From: Roseomonas xinghualingensis
GTDB taxonomy: Bacteria; Pseudomonadota; Alphaproteobacteria; Acetobacterales; Acetobacteraceae
Reading direction: 5' to 3'
Assembly: GCF_025791835.1 (NCBI RefSeq)
Contig: NZ_JAOXLP010000026.1
Coordinates: 1 to 45,604, forward strand
Length of the DNA stretch: 45,604 bases
In this document: positions 19,764-28,229 of the stretch, one piece after another
Numbering within the stretch: position 1 is the stretch's first letter
How the letters are laid out: each line of letters starts with the position of its first letter
Position numbers and translations under genes: made by a program
The notes under the pieces: model-generated
Databases searched by the model: none
What the model saw: the letters and a program-made list of their open reading frames with translations, nothing else
What the model was told of the DNA's origin: nothing

Positions 19764-19997
19764 TCAGCCCTTCCGGCGGCCGATCACGCGCGCCACCACC
19801 ATCAGCAGCACGCCGAGGGCAACGACCCCATAGGTGGCGGGATCAGAGCGGACCGCATCGATGGCGGCCATCGGGATCCACATCAGCGTATCGATCGCCG
19901 CCATGGGCATCCAGAGGAGCGCATCCCAACCCATCAGCCGCGCGGCCAGGCCAAGCACGACGAGCGCAACACCCAGGGACCATAGCTTCGACGACAT
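19764..19997 (-). CDS. 77-residue membrane peptide with an internal duplicated motif
   Basis: The start ATG 19997 has AAGGGG about 5 bases before it. The peptide has an N-terminal hydrophobic helix (about 6-23), a central pair of repeats (WMPMAAIDT and WIPMAAIDA at about 29-48) and a C-terminal helix (about 56-72) ending in the basic tail RRKG, so the two ends are membrane segments. The repeat is visible at DNA level too, with two similar 30-base units. I do not recognise a family. The good ribosome binding site and TM pattern argue that it is real. Confidence 0.65.
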   Translation of the reverse strand: MSSKLWSLGVALVVLGLAARLMGWDALLWMPMAAIDTLMWIPMAAIDAVRSDPATYGVVALGVLLMVVARVIGRRKG

Positions 19998-20243
19998 CGT
20001 CACCCCTTCTGGTGCGCGCAGGCCTAAGGGGTAAGGCAGGGACCCTGCAAGCCCGGGGCGGGCTGAGAACTCGCGCCACCATTGCAGAATGAGGCCTGTG
20101 GCCATCCCCCAGCTTTCTGGCGCGCTCAGTCTGGGCGCCAGGAACGCATACCGACCGGGCGGCGTTGTACCGGAAGCTTCCGCTTTGCTGGGCGAGACAG
20201 AAATGCCTGGCCCAACGCCTCGCGCCGCAAGCAAGGAAAGCCA

Positions 20244-20879
20244 ATGAGCACCCATTTCCTGCTTTCCACCTTCATCACCCTTCTCGTGACCGTGGATCCT
20301 GTTGGCACGGCGCAGGTCTTTATGTCCCTGACGGGGAGCATGACGCACCAGGACCGCCGTTTCGTGGCGGTCCGGTCGATGCTGCTGTCCTTCCTGATCC
20401 TGGTCTTCTTCGCCCTGGCCGGGCAGCGGCTGTTTGCGATCATGGGCATTGGAATGCCCGCATTCCGGATCGCCGGAGGGCTGCTTCTGTTCTGGATCGC
20501 CTTCCAGATGGTTTTTGCGCAGACGAGGCGCCACAAGGAGGAGGAGGCGGAGAAGGCTGCCCGCGCAGATGAGATTCGAGATATCGCCGTCTTCCCGCTG
20601 GCCATCCCCATGACGGCGGGGCCGGGTTCCATCACGGCCGTGATTCTCGTCGCGTCCCGCGCGGAAGGACATATTCTGACGCTGGCATCCCTGGTGGTGC
20701 TCGTTGGCATCGTCATCCTGATCTGCCTGGCCCTGTGCCTGGCGTCAGAGCGCGTATCGCGCCTCCTGGGGAGGACGGGTAACCTTGTCCTGAGCCGGCT
20801 GCTCGGGGTGCTCCTCACGGCTCTTGCCGTAGAGTTCGTCACAGACGGCATCCGCGCGTCGCTGGCGCCGCACGCGTGA
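20244..20879 (+). CDS. MarC-family integral membrane protein
   Basis: The 211-residue protein starts at MSTHFLLSTFITLL behind AAGGAAAG. It has six predicted membrane helices and the family signatures TVDPVGTAQVFMSLT in the first helix, FRIAGGLLLFWIAFQM and FPLAIPMTAGPGSIT. MarC/YchE-type proteins are small membrane proteins whose substrates are unclear; the old link to multidrug resistance in E. coli was not upheld. It is the last chromosomal gene before the island. Confidence 0.88.
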   Translation: MSTHFLLSTFITLLVTVDPVGTAQVFMSLTGSMTHQDRRFVAVRSMLLSFLILVFFALAGQRLFAIMGIGMPAFRIAGGLLLFWIAFQMVFAQTRRHKEEEAEKAARADEIRDIAVFPLAIPMTAGPGSITAVILVASRAEGHILTLASLVVLVGIVILICLALCLASERVSRLLGRTGNLVLSRLLGVLLTALAVEFVTDGIRASLAPHA

Positions 20880-21019
20880 CGAGCGGGCGCCTGTTGGCTG
20901 CTTGGCAATGATGGGGAAGTTCCCCAGGTCGCAGGAAAGCCCAGGCGGCCATGTGGTACTGACAGGTCCCGCAATCTGCGATGGACCGGCTGTCAGCTAA
21001 GGTGACTTGGATTGGAGGA

Positions 21020-21070
21020 AATGGTGCCCAGGGGCGGAATCGAACCACCGACACTGCGATTTTCAGTCGC
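21020..21070. repeat. attL: displaced 3' part of tRNA-Phe
   Basis: These 51 bases match 33751-33801 (the 3' part of tRNA-Phe from the anticodon stem to CCA) at 49 positions, and the last 35 bases (21036-21070) are identical. After 21070 the two copies diverge at once, so there is no tRNA 5' half here. The two differences are in the T arm (21033 G against A, 21035 C against T) and both versions can fold. This is best read as the original chromosomal 3' end displaced when the island integrated. Confidence 0.85.
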
Positions 21071-21087
21071 CGTTCAAGAGGCGACAC

Positions 21088-21205
21088 AAGGGGTCCGCTG
21101 ACCGTCATAACCCTCTAAGCCATTGTGACTCATAGACGATACTGCGACAGTCGCCGCCACGAGCCGACATACCCCCGCGCCTCTAGGGGTCCGCGAGGGG
21201 TCCGC
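21088..21205 (+). repeat. Left-end direct repeats, putative integrase arm sites
   Basis: AGGGGTCCGC occurs at 21089-21098, 21185-21194 and 21196-21205, all in the same orientation. The last two are 11 bp apart, one helical turn. The right end of the island has the same pair (33652 and 33663) with the same 11-bp spacing. This is the pattern expected of arm-type sites for a tyrosine recombinase. The integrase gene starts 27 bases after the last copy. Confidence 0.6.
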
Positions 21206-21231
21206 CGGGATCAGCTGACGGAGGCCAGAAA

Positions 21232-22545
21232 ATGGGTGAGCGGGTGAGGTTGACGGACGCGACGGTGGCGGCGCTGCGCTGCCCCCCTAACCGGAAGGAC
21301 ATGACGGTGGCTGACGCCAGCCTTCCAGGGTTCTGGTGCCGTGTAGGGGGCGGGGCAGGGAGCAAGGTCTTCCTCTACCGCTATAAGCGGGACGGCCGTT
21401 CGCACCGCGTCGTGCTGGGGACCTTCGGGCAGATCACCACTGCGGCGGCCCGAAGGAAGGCCGAGGGGCTTCGGGGGCAGGTGGTGGACGCCCGTGACCC
21501 CCTGGCCGAACGGCGGGCTGCCAGAGCAGCCGCCAGGGCCGCAGAAGCGGTCAGCAAGGCGGAGGCGGCACGGGCCGCCTTCACCGTTCGCACGCTCATT
21601 CAGGGCTGGTCCGACCACCACCTCGCGGAGAGGAGCGCGAGCTATCGAACCAGGGTGCCGCGCGAGATGCGGGCAGCCCTTGCCGGATGGCTCGACGCCC
21701 CAGCCGCCGACTTCGGGCACGCGGACGCCGTGCGGGCGCTGGACGATGCGAAGGCCAGCCGAGGCCCAGTGGCAGCGAACCGACTACAGGCTGTCGCGCG
21801 GGCATGCTGGGGTTGGGCGTGCAAGCGGGGCACGCTCGCGGCTAACCCGTGGCAAGCGACCCCCAAGCCCTCGCGGGAGGTGTCGCGGGACCGCGTGCTG
21901 TCGGATGCGGAACTCACCCTGGTTTGGCACGCGGCGGGTACGCTGGGGCATCCCTGGACGCCGATCATCCGCCTCATGATCCTCACGGGGCAGCGGCGAG
22001 GCGAGGTGGCGGAGCTCCGATGGGCCGAATTGGACCTAGACGGGGCGACGTGGAACCTGCCCGCGGCGCGGGCGAAGAACGGCCGGGCTAACGCGATCCC
22101 CTTGCCGCCGCCCGCGGTCGCCACCCTCCGCGCGTTGCCCCGCGTGCAAGTGGACGAGGAGCCGTCGCCGCTGGTCTTCTGCAATGCGCGCGGCACCGCG
22201 CCGTCCGGCTTCGGGAGGGCGGTGGAACGGCTCACGTCGGCTGTAGCCAAAGCCCGAATCGAGGCCGCGCCAGACGCGCCTCCTATCGCCCCATTCACGC
22301 TGCATGACCTCCGTCGCACCGTCGCCACCGGCTTGCAGCGGCTGGGGGTGCGGCTTGAGGTGACGGAAGCCGTGCTGAATCACGTCAGCGGCAGCCGGTC
22401 CGGGATTGTCGGAGTGTATCAGCGCCACGGGTGGGACCGAGAGAAGCGCACTGCCCTGGACGCATGGGCGGGGCACGTCGAGACGCTGGCCGACAGGTCG
22501 GGCCAGGGTGGAAATGTGATGGCGTTGCGGGAGCGGCGGGCATGA
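21232..22545 (+). CDS. Tyrosine-type integrase of the island
   Basis: The 437-residue protein has an N-terminal DUF4102-like arm-binding domain (LTDATVAALRCP, then LPGFWCRVGG), a SAM-like core-binding domain and a C-terminal catalytic domain. Catalytic residues are visible: Arg255 in LTGQRRGEV, His358 and Arg361 in LHDLRRTVATG, His384 in LNHVSG and the nucleophile Tyr396 in GVYQRHGW. This P4-integrase-like architecture commonly targets tRNA 3' ends, in agreement with the tRNA-Phe repeats. The stop overlaps the next start. Confidence 0.95.
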   Translation: MGERVRLTDATVAALRCPPNRKDMTVADASLPGFWCRVGGGAGSKVFLYRYKRDGRSHRVVLGTFGQITTAAARRKAEGLRGQVVDARDPLAERRAARAAARAAEAVSKAEAARAAFTVRTLIQGWSDHHLAERSASYRTRVPREMRAALAGWLDAPAADFGHADAVRALDDAKASRGPVAANRLQAVARACWGWACKRGTLAANPWQATPKPSREVSRDRVLSDAELTLVWHAAGTLGHPWTPIIRLMILTGQRRGEVAELRWAELDLDGATWNLPAARAKNGRANAIPLPPPAVATLRALPRVQVDEEPSPLVFCNARGTAPSGFGRAVERLTSAVAKARIEAAPDAPPIAPFTLHDLRRTVATGLQRLGVRLEVTEAVLNHVSGSRSGIVGVYQRHGWDREKRTALDAWAGHVETLADRSGQGGNVMALRERRA

Positions 22546-23336
22546 GCGGGAGGGAGGACAATCCGTGGGGCATAAACCCGACCGACCCCACCACCTGGCC
22601 TGAGGAGATGCGTCGATGGGTGCGCGATACCGACACGCCGGCCGACGCTCGCGCCGCCTTCGATGCGGCTATGACTGGCGACTGGCCGGATGAGCCCAGC
22701 GCCAGTGCGTCGCCCGCGGAGGATATGGACCCTAATGGTCCGGCCACGTGGCGTGAGGAGTTTCGGCCACCGCCGGGTGTTACGAAGGTGCTACTGCACG
22801 GCGGTGGATACTTGGCGCCCGAACGTGAGGCGGCGCGTGATGAGGCAGTTGAAATGATCCTCAGTGGCATCGTGCGTCTCATCAACGCGACCTCGCGCGA
22901 CTACGCACGCAGCATCGTTAAAAACCTCATTATGAAAGACCCGCTGCTCGCGCCTGAGGGCGGTCGCGCGAGGGGGAGCAAGGGCACCGCCGCCGGCCGT
23001 CAAACCGTCGGAGGGCGCGACCGCGAGATGAGCCTTCTCCTAACGGCATTAGGAGACGATCACATACCGGCAGCGCGGTTAGCGCGCATCCTCCACACGA
23101 AGCGGCCGAAATACTACTCGGATACGGAGGGCGGGCTAGCGAAAGAAATTCAACGCATTCGTAAGGCTGCACGGGACCGCGGCGAGATGGCCGTGATCTT
23201 CGATGCCGCGTGCCGCCGATCGCCTGACTACCTGGCCGACGAAGACAAGCGCCGTGGTGCGGTCGTGCAAACCAACCAGTGGTTGGCGGCCATCGCTGGC
23301 ATTCGCTCGGCCCACGCCTCCAAGCCCGACAAATAA
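22542..23336 (+). CDS. Island protein of unknown function
   Basis: The 264-residue protein starts at ATG 22542, overlapping the integrase stop (ATGA), so the two are translationally coupled. The N-terminal third is acidic and proline-rich with two similar phrases, NPTDPTTWPEEMR and DPNGPATWREEFR, an internal repeat. The C-terminal part is helical and basic. I recognise no domain. Coupling to the integrase suggests a role in island maintenance or integration control. Confidence 0.7.
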   Translation: MSGREDNPWGINPTDPTTWPEEMRRWVRDTDTPADARAAFDAAMTGDWPDEPSASASPAEDMDPNGPATWREEFRPPPGVTKVLLHGGGYLAPEREAARDEAVEMILSGIVRLINATSRDYARSIVKNLIMKDPLLAPEGGRARGSKGTAAGRQTVGGRDREMSLLLTALGDDHIPAARLARILHTKRPKYYSDTEGGLAKEIQRIRKAARDRGEMAVIFDAACRRSPDYLADEDKRRGAVVQTNQWLAAIAGIRSAHASKPDK

Positions 23337-23433
23337 ACTGCGGGCTTCTTGTCGCGAGACGTGGCCCGGTATGGCGTTCAATAGGGATGTCCGGCGGTGC
23401 ATGACGCGCCGCGTCGCAAGCGAGGAAGCAGCG

Positions 23434-23646
23434 ATGACGGACACCTTACTAACAGAGCGCGCCCTGAGTGAACGCTTCGGCGTTTCCCCCCGAACTTTGC
23501 AGCGGTGGCGCCGCACGGGCGAAGGACCACGTTTCATCCGGGCCGGGGCACGGTGCGTGCGTTACGCCGAGGCGGAGGTGATACGATGGGAAGCGCGCAA
23601 TAGCTATGACCACCGCGCCGCGGAACTCGCGAAAGCTGAGAGCTGA
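23434..23646 (+). CDS. AlpA/excisionase-like helix-turn-helix protein
   Basis: The start ATG 23434 has GAGGAA 6 bases before it; an in-frame ATG at 23401 is an alternative. The 70-residue protein is a MerR-like winged helix of the AlpA/HTH_17 kind: LLTERALSERFGVSPRTLQRW, then RRTGEGPRFIRAG and VRYAEAEVIRWEA. Such proteins act as recombination directionality factors or activators of integrase genes in tRNA-borne islands. It overlaps no neighbour but is in line with the other island core genes. Confidence 0.85.
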   Translation: MTDTLLTERALSERFGVSPRTLQRWRRTGEGPRFIRAGARCVRYAEAEVIRWEARNSYDHRAAELAKAES

Positions 23647-23755
23647 GAAAATCCCCGACCACCTCAAGGCGGCCGGGGCAGGCGGTAACCCTGAGAAGCG
23701 CGGAATAGCGCACTCCCGCCCTCTGCTTCAACGGTCGCCTCCCAAGGAGGCGCAA

Positions 23756-24205
23756 ATGCGCGAAATCGTCATTTCCCCAGATCAACGTCGAATGATGGTC
23801 GAGCGGGGCGCGCCGCTAGGCTGTCCCCACATCGCGGCTATCCTCAAGTCAGAAACGCCGTTCGTTTGGTTGGCACGGGAAAAGTGCGTCGTCACCACTC
23901 CTGATTGGAAGGATGGGCGGCATGTCCTGTGCATCGCTGACGACGATAGGACCCCGACCGGCCCGATGGGGTTTGGCACCGTAAGCAAGGCCCTGAGAGA
24001 GTCACACTACGTCATTATCCACGCGACGGGTGCGGAGGCTTGGCACGGTGCGATGGCTGTCTTTGCAGCCGACCTGTTCGGGTCATGCACGATCATTGAA
24101 ACGCAACCGGGCTTCATTGGTGCATGGAAGAAGGCCGTAGAGGACGTGGGGCGCCACGTTGACGTGCTGTTCACGCCGCTACCGAGGGCGGGGAAGGCTT
24201 GCTGA
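23756..24205 (+). CDS. Island protein of unknown function upstream of primase
   Basis: A strong AAGGAGG lies 5-6 bases before ATG 23756, giving 149 residues. The sequence starts MREIVISPDQRRMM, has a strand-rich middle (FVWLAREKCVVTTPDW, HVLCIADDD) and a FIGAWKKAVEDVGRHVDVL helix. I do not recognise a domain. Its stop TGA overlaps the ATG of the primase gene, so it is probably made with it, perhaps as a replication helper. Confidence 0.65.
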   Translation: MREIVISPDQRRMMVERGAPLGCPHIAAILKSETPFVWLAREKCVVTTPDWKDGRHVLCIADDDRTPTGPMGFGTVSKALRESHYVIIHATGAEAWHGAMAVFAADLFGSCTIIETQPGFIGAWKKAVEDVGRHVDVLFTPLPRAGKAC

Positions 24206-26418
24206 TGGCCATGCCCCTCCAACCCGTGGAGAAACTTACGGATGTGCCGCCCGAAGTAGTCGCGGCTTTCCGAGATGCCTTGGACCGCGTCACAGCCGCC
24301 CTCGAACCAGGGAGGCCGCGGCCACCGCCAGACGTGACGGCAGTCCGGCTGGCAATGCTAAAGAACGGTTACGCCGTCATCCCGGTCACGTCACCGGACC
24401 ATCCGTCGCATCGCGCACTTCCGCCGGGGAAGGCCGGTAAAGCGCCGATCATGCGGGCGTGGAACTCGCGGACGGCGGAGAACACGACGCCTGAGATGGT
24501 ACGTGGTTGGGCCACTCTTCCACACCAGGGCAACACGGGGATCTGCTGCGGCAAGGTGATTGCCGTGGACGTGGATGTGTCTGATGCGCGGCTCGCGGCG
24601 CGCGTCGTCAGGCTCGTCGGGTCCACGCTAGGCCGTACGCCGCTTCAACGCATCGGGCGCGCGCCTAAGACACTTCTCCTCTTTCGCGCCATCGTGCCGA
24701 TTCCGAAGCAGGCTTGGCCGACCACCGCCAGCGGGGACGCACCACGTATCGAGGTACTTTCGAAGGGGCAGCAGTTTGTCGCGTCCGGCGTGCACCCCGG
24801 AACGCGCCAGCCGTATCGGTGGATAGGGTTTACACCCGAGGATGTACCGTATCACGACCTCCCGCTGGTAGGGCCGGAACAGATTGCAACCTTCATGGAG
24901 GAGATAAAGCGACTCTTCCCCACTTCGCTCGGCGTGGCGGGCGACGCCACCGCGACGACGGCCACCACACCCGACGACGCCACGGACCAGGGGGACCACT
25001 TCTTCACGCGGGTGAACCGCCACGCTCTGACCCACCGCGACGCTTGGGTTCCCGCATTGTTCCCGACTGCGCGAAAGGAAGCGGGCACGGGCGCGTGGCG
25101 CGTTACGTCCGACGATATCGGGCGCGACTTAGAAGAAGACCTCAGCATACACGCCGACGGTATCCGTGACTTCGGGACGGAAAGAAGCCTCAGCCCCATT
25201 GACGTTGTGTTTGAGCATGCTGACGACGATTTCCTCATGCCCCGCGATGCGGCGCTTTGGTTGTGCGAGCAGATCGACGTGGAACCTGAGTCTCTCGGGT
25301 ACCGGCGCGAGCGGGCGATTGTGTCGGAAGGTTGGCGTGACCGATTCCACATGCTGTCCATGTCGGACGCTGCCGACGCAGAACCACCGCGTTGGCTGGT
25401 CGCTGACTTGCTTCCAGAGGGAACGGTGGCTGTGCTTTTCGGGGAACCGGGCGCGGGCAAATCCCTCGTCTCACTGACGTTGGGCGTCAGTGTGGCCAGC
25501 GGGCGCGACTTCGCGGGGCGGAGCGTGCGGCAAGGCCCCGTCCTCTACATGGCGGCGGAGGATAGCGGCAGCATCCTTCGGCGGGTGTCTGCGCTGCGCG
25601 AGGACGTGGGGGACTGCCCGGCATTCTTTGTCCTCACGGGGAAGTCCGGCGCCATTGACCTCCGCGAGCGTGCCTCCCCTGACGCGCAAAGCCTGCTGGC
25701 TGCGGTTCACGAGGTTCGGCCCGTGCTGGTCGTCGTGGACACCCTACCGGCGGCCACACCCGGCGCCGATGAGAACAAGGGGGAGCAGATGGGCGAGGCG
25801 TTTGCGGTGCTGGGGGCGGTGGCGGCTAGCGGAGCGGTGGTGGTGGCGCTGACGCACTCCAGCAAGGCGGACGCGACCCGGCCTCGCGGCCACACGTCGC
25901 AACTCGCGACCGCGGCTACCGCCATACAGGTACGAAAGGAGCCGGACGGCAACGTGCGCGCCTCTTTGACGAAGGCACGGGACGCGGACCCGAACCAGGT
26001 CCTGACGTTCCGCGTGGTCGTTCGCGGACTCTGCGACCGGAACGGTACGCCCCGCATGGACAACAAGGGTAAGCCCGTTACGGCGGTTGTTGCCGTTGCC
26101 CTCAGCGACGATGAGGCCCGCGCGTCGTGGACGGGACCGCGCTTGTCCCCGGCACAGGTCGTGGCACGAGACGCACTCATGGAAGGCTTCCTCGCGAGCG
26201 ACGGCGCCGGGCTGTCGGACGCCGATTGGCGGGCGGCGTGCCAGGAGCGCGGCTTGTCCGGCGCCACGAATTTGAAGGATCGGCGGGACGCTATTGGACG
26301 GGCGATTCGCGACCTCGCTGCGAAGGGGCTGGCCCGGCGGCATGGGGACAGGTGGTGGCCGGTCACGCCGGGCAACGCGGACCCGGACGACTTGCTGGAC
26401 GATATGGGGACCGGCTGA
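24205..26418 (+). CDS. Primase-polymerase fused to RepA-like AAA ATPase
   Basis: The 737-residue protein has two parts. The N-terminal region (about 45-240) fits the bifunctional primase/polymerase domain, with the metal-binding DxD in VIAVDVDVSDA (Asp122, Asp124) and the basic/hydrophobic strand IEVLSKGQQFVASGVHPGT. The C-terminal half is a RecA-fold ATPase of the RepA/AAA_25 kind: Walker A GEPGAGKS (413-420), AAEDSGSILRR, Walker B VLVVVDTLPAAT and THSSKADATRPRG. A helical tail may be a winged helix. Such fusions replicate plasmids, satellites and islands. Start ATG 24205 overlaps the upstream stop. Confidence 0.88.
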   Translation: MAMPLQPVEKLTDVPPEVVAAFRDALDRVTAALEPGRPRPPPDVTAVRLAMLKNGYAVIPVTSPDHPSHRALPPGKAGKAPIMRAWNSRTAENTTPEMVRGWATLPHQGNTGICCGKVIAVDVDVSDARLAARVVRLVGSTLGRTPLQRIGRAPKTLLLFRAIVPIPKQAWPTTASGDAPRIEVLSKGQQFVASGVHPGTRQPYRWIGFTPEDVPYHDLPLVGPEQIATFMEEIKRLFPTSLGVAGDATATTATTPDDATDQGDHFFTRVNRHALTHRDAWVPALFPTARKEAGTGAWRVTSDDIGRDLEEDLSIHADGIRDFGTERSLSPIDVVFEHADDDFLMPRDAALWLCEQIDVEPESLGYRRERAIVSEGWRDRFHMLSMSDAADAEPPRWLVADLLPEGTVAVLFGEPGAGKSLVSLTLGVSVASGRDFAGRSVRQGPVLYMAAEDSGSILRRVSALREDVGDCPAFFVLTGKSGAIDLRERASPDAQSLLAAVHEVRPVLVVVDTLPAATPGADENKGEQMGEAFAVLGAVAASGAVVVALTHSSKADATRPRGHTSQLATAATAIQVRKEPDGNVRASLTKARDADPNQVLTFRVVVRGLCDRNGTPRMDNKGKPVTAVVAVALSDDEARASWTGPRLSPAQVVARDALMEGFLASDGAGLSDADWRAACQERGLSGATNLKDRRDAIGRAIRDLAAKGLARRHGDRWWPVTPGNADPDDLLDDMGTG

Positions 26419-26438
26419 CCATCCCGGACCAGGTGAGC

Positions 26439-26451
26439 GGAAGTAACTTCC
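26439..26451. repeat. 13-bp palindrome GGAAGTAACTTCC, copy 1
   Basis: A perfect 6-1-6 palindrome 20 bases after the primase/ATPase stop. An identical copy lies 303 bases downstream at 26742-26754. I noticed no other copies in the window. Dimeric repressor or replication-protein binding site is the likely role. Confidence 0.55.
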
Positions 26452-26567
26452 GGCGGTGGTCGGCGGGCTCCACGGCTGGCGTGCGACAGGCGACAAGGCC
26501 GCGACAGTCGCGCGACTGCCGCGGTAGCGGCTGTCGGCATATAGCGGCGAGACGGTGCGACCGACAG

Positions 26568-26591
26568 CGACAACCCCCTAAGGGGTTGTCG
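26568..26591 (+). terminator. Perfect 10-bp hairpin
   Basis: CGACAACCCC (26568-26577) and GGGGTTGTCG (26582-26591) close a 4-base CTAA loop. It lies 150 bases after the primase/ATPase stop. No U-run follows, so it may be a terminator, or a structured element of an origin. Confidence 0.4.
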
Positions 26592-26741
26592 TGTCGTCGC
26601 GCGTCGCGGCCATGCCCGGACCAAGGGAGCTAGAAGGGCACACCCTTGGTTGGTGAATTGCCGTTAGCTCCGTCGCCAGTTCCACAATCGATACATAGAG
26701 AGGTTCAGAAGTGTCTGAGTTGGAGGCTCTGCGCCCCCCCT

Positions 26742-26754
26742 GGAAGTAACTTCC
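26742..26754. repeat. 13-bp palindrome GGAAGTAACTTCC, copy 2
   Basis: Identical to 26439-26451. It lies about 180 bases before the MrcB-HNH gene, where a repressor site for that gene would be plausible. Confidence 0.55.
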
Positions 26755-26932
26755 GCGCAAAAGGGACCCGAACCGACATCCGGAGGCGCAAGGGCGGCCG
26801 TTCAGAGAAACAACGTCGGAGCTCGAGCATGCCCCGGCATTCTAGCCGTAAAACTTGGCTTTTGATATAAGTGCATAGCCGAAGCACATTGAGGGTGGGC
26901 GTGCTACCGGCGTGATTGTCAAAGAGGGTGCC

Positions 26933-28054
26933 GTGGACCTGCTGCATGCCGTCTATTCGGGCTACACTGAGTCAGTCGCCGCCCATGATCAGCGGGTTCC
27001 CGGTCAGCCGGATACGCCAGCGCTCCTTGCACTAAGCTCTTCGCTGCCAGCGTTCTTAGAGTCGACGCTTGTGGAAAGTGGGCGGAGTCCTAACGAGTAC
27101 CGCTGCTATGGCGGCTATGGAGAGCCGAATCGGACTTTCGCGAAAGTCCCATGGGTTGCGGTCTGTGCAACCTCAGTCACCCGCACTGTGACAAAAGGTT
27201 ATTATATCGTTCTGCTATTTCGGGCGGACATGCGAGGGTGCTGGCTATCGTTAAATCAGGGCTACACGCAGTATAGTAGGGCGTTCGGTAGCCAAAGAGC
27301 AGCTCACCGCCACGCGAGCCTAGGCGCTCAGGTGATTTTTCCATGGATTGATATACCCGAGGGGTTCGTGGCTGGGCCGCTTGACCTAGCAGCATCAACT
27401 GATCTCGGAAAAGGCTATGAGGCCGGGGCGATTGTAAGCAAATACTATGACGCGGTGGGTGTGACCTCGGAAGCAGATGTTGCAGCTGACTTTCGGTCAC
27501 TTCTCAAGATATATGATCAGCTCCGCCTGAGGCTTGGAGCGAGCATCGTTGACCTTCTCCCCGATGATGAGGTGGCTTATCAAAACGCAGCAGCCGAGCT
27601 GGTGCGCAGTCCACCAAACTTGCCGGACCTTTCCCCTGGGCCTCAACCACGCCCAAAGCAGAACGCCGCTAGGCGCGGAGCGGGACACCGACGGGATCCC
27701 GCGATCGCGTTCAGAGCGTTACGAATGGCCGAATATAATTGTGAGCTGGGCCCTACGCACTCGACGTTTACTGCGCGCCGGACACGCAAGAATTTTGTCG
27801 AGGCACATCATCTGGTACCGATGAGCGAGCAGCATAGCTTCGAGAACAGTTTGGATGTCCCCGAAAACGTCGTGGCGCTATGTCCTAACTGCCATAGGTT
27901 GCTGCACCACGGCCTTGCGGCGGATCGCATTTCGGCCGCAGTTAGGTTGTTTCGAGCGCGGTCGGAAGGCCTTAGCGCCCGGGGCATCGTCATCGCCGAA
28001 GCTGATATCCGGTCTAAGTACAAGCATCAGATCGAGGACGATTTCGGCGGCTGA
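26933..28054 (+). CDS. MrcB (DUF3578)-HNH endonuclease, putative modified-DNA restriction enzyme
   Basis: I chose GTG 26933 (AGAGGG four bases before it), giving 373 residues; GTG 26912 is possible but lacks a site. The N-terminal about 180 residues match the MrcB/DUF3578 domain: YGEPNRTFAKVPWVAV, then KGYYIVLLFRADMRGCWLSLNQG. The C-terminal domain is an HNH nuclease: Cys270, EAHHLVPM (His292, His293) and CPNCHRLLHHG (Cys317, Cys320, His321). This is the layout of type IV-like enzymes that cut DNA carrying modified bases. It is therefore probably an anti-phage nuclease acting alone. It is followed at once by a hairpin. Confidence 0.85.
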   Translation: MDLLHAVYSGYTESVAAHDQRVPGQPDTPALLALSSSLPAFLESTLVESGRSPNEYRCYGGYGEPNRTFAKVPWVAVCATSVTRTVTKGYYIVLLFRADMRGCWLSLNQGYTQYSRAFGSQRAAHRHASLGAQVIFPWIDIPEGFVAGPLDLAASTDLGKGYEAGAIVSKYYDAVGVTSEADVAADFRSLLKIYDQLRLRLGASIVDLLPDDEVAYQNAAAELVRSPPNLPDLSPGPQPRPKQNAARRGAGHRRDPAIAFRALRMAEYNCELGPTHSTFTARRTRKNFVEAHHLVPMSEQHSFENSLDVPENVVALCPNCHRLLHHGLAADRISAAVRLFRARSEGLSARGIVIAEADIRSKYKHQIEDDFGG

Positions 28055-28056
28055 GG

Positions 28057-28076
28057 CTCAGAATTCTTCTTCTGAG
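28057..28076 (+). terminator. Hairpin after the MrcB-HNH gene
   Basis: CTCAGAA (28057-28063) and TTCTGAG (28070-28076) form a 7-bp stem with a 6-base loop, two bases past the stop codon. No U-run follows, so strength is uncertain. Confidence 0.4.
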
Positions 28077-28229
28077 TCGGCGTTACTGCATAATGTGCCT
28101 AGGGACGTGCTGATCCGCTCACTGCTTAGATCATACCAAGGGACAGCATCCGCCCGTCCGAGGCGGCTGAAGTTTTTGGGATGGCACAGCGGATCTGCAC
28201 GCTGGCGACCTGACGTTGCTCCTTGGCGG

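Larger units (their letters stand above)
26419..26932. other. Repeat-rich intergenic region, possible replication origin
   Basis: This 514-base region follows the primase/ATPase gene. Between 26483 and 26572 GCGACA appears at 26483, 26490, 26501 and 26567, with the palindrome CGCGAC-A-GTCGCG at 26500-26512. A perfect hairpin lies at 26568-26591. Two 13-bp palindromes GGAAGT-A-ACTTCC flank this at 26439-26451 and 26742-26754. The right part is AT-richer and must hold the promoter of the MrcB-HNH gene. Iteron-like repeats next to a RepA-like gene suggest an origin, but this is inference. Confidence 0.4.

Noticed and set aside
21020..21070. A second tRNA-Phe gene
   Set aside because: Only the 3' part is present; the D arm and 5' acceptor strand are missing, so it cannot fold into a tRNA.
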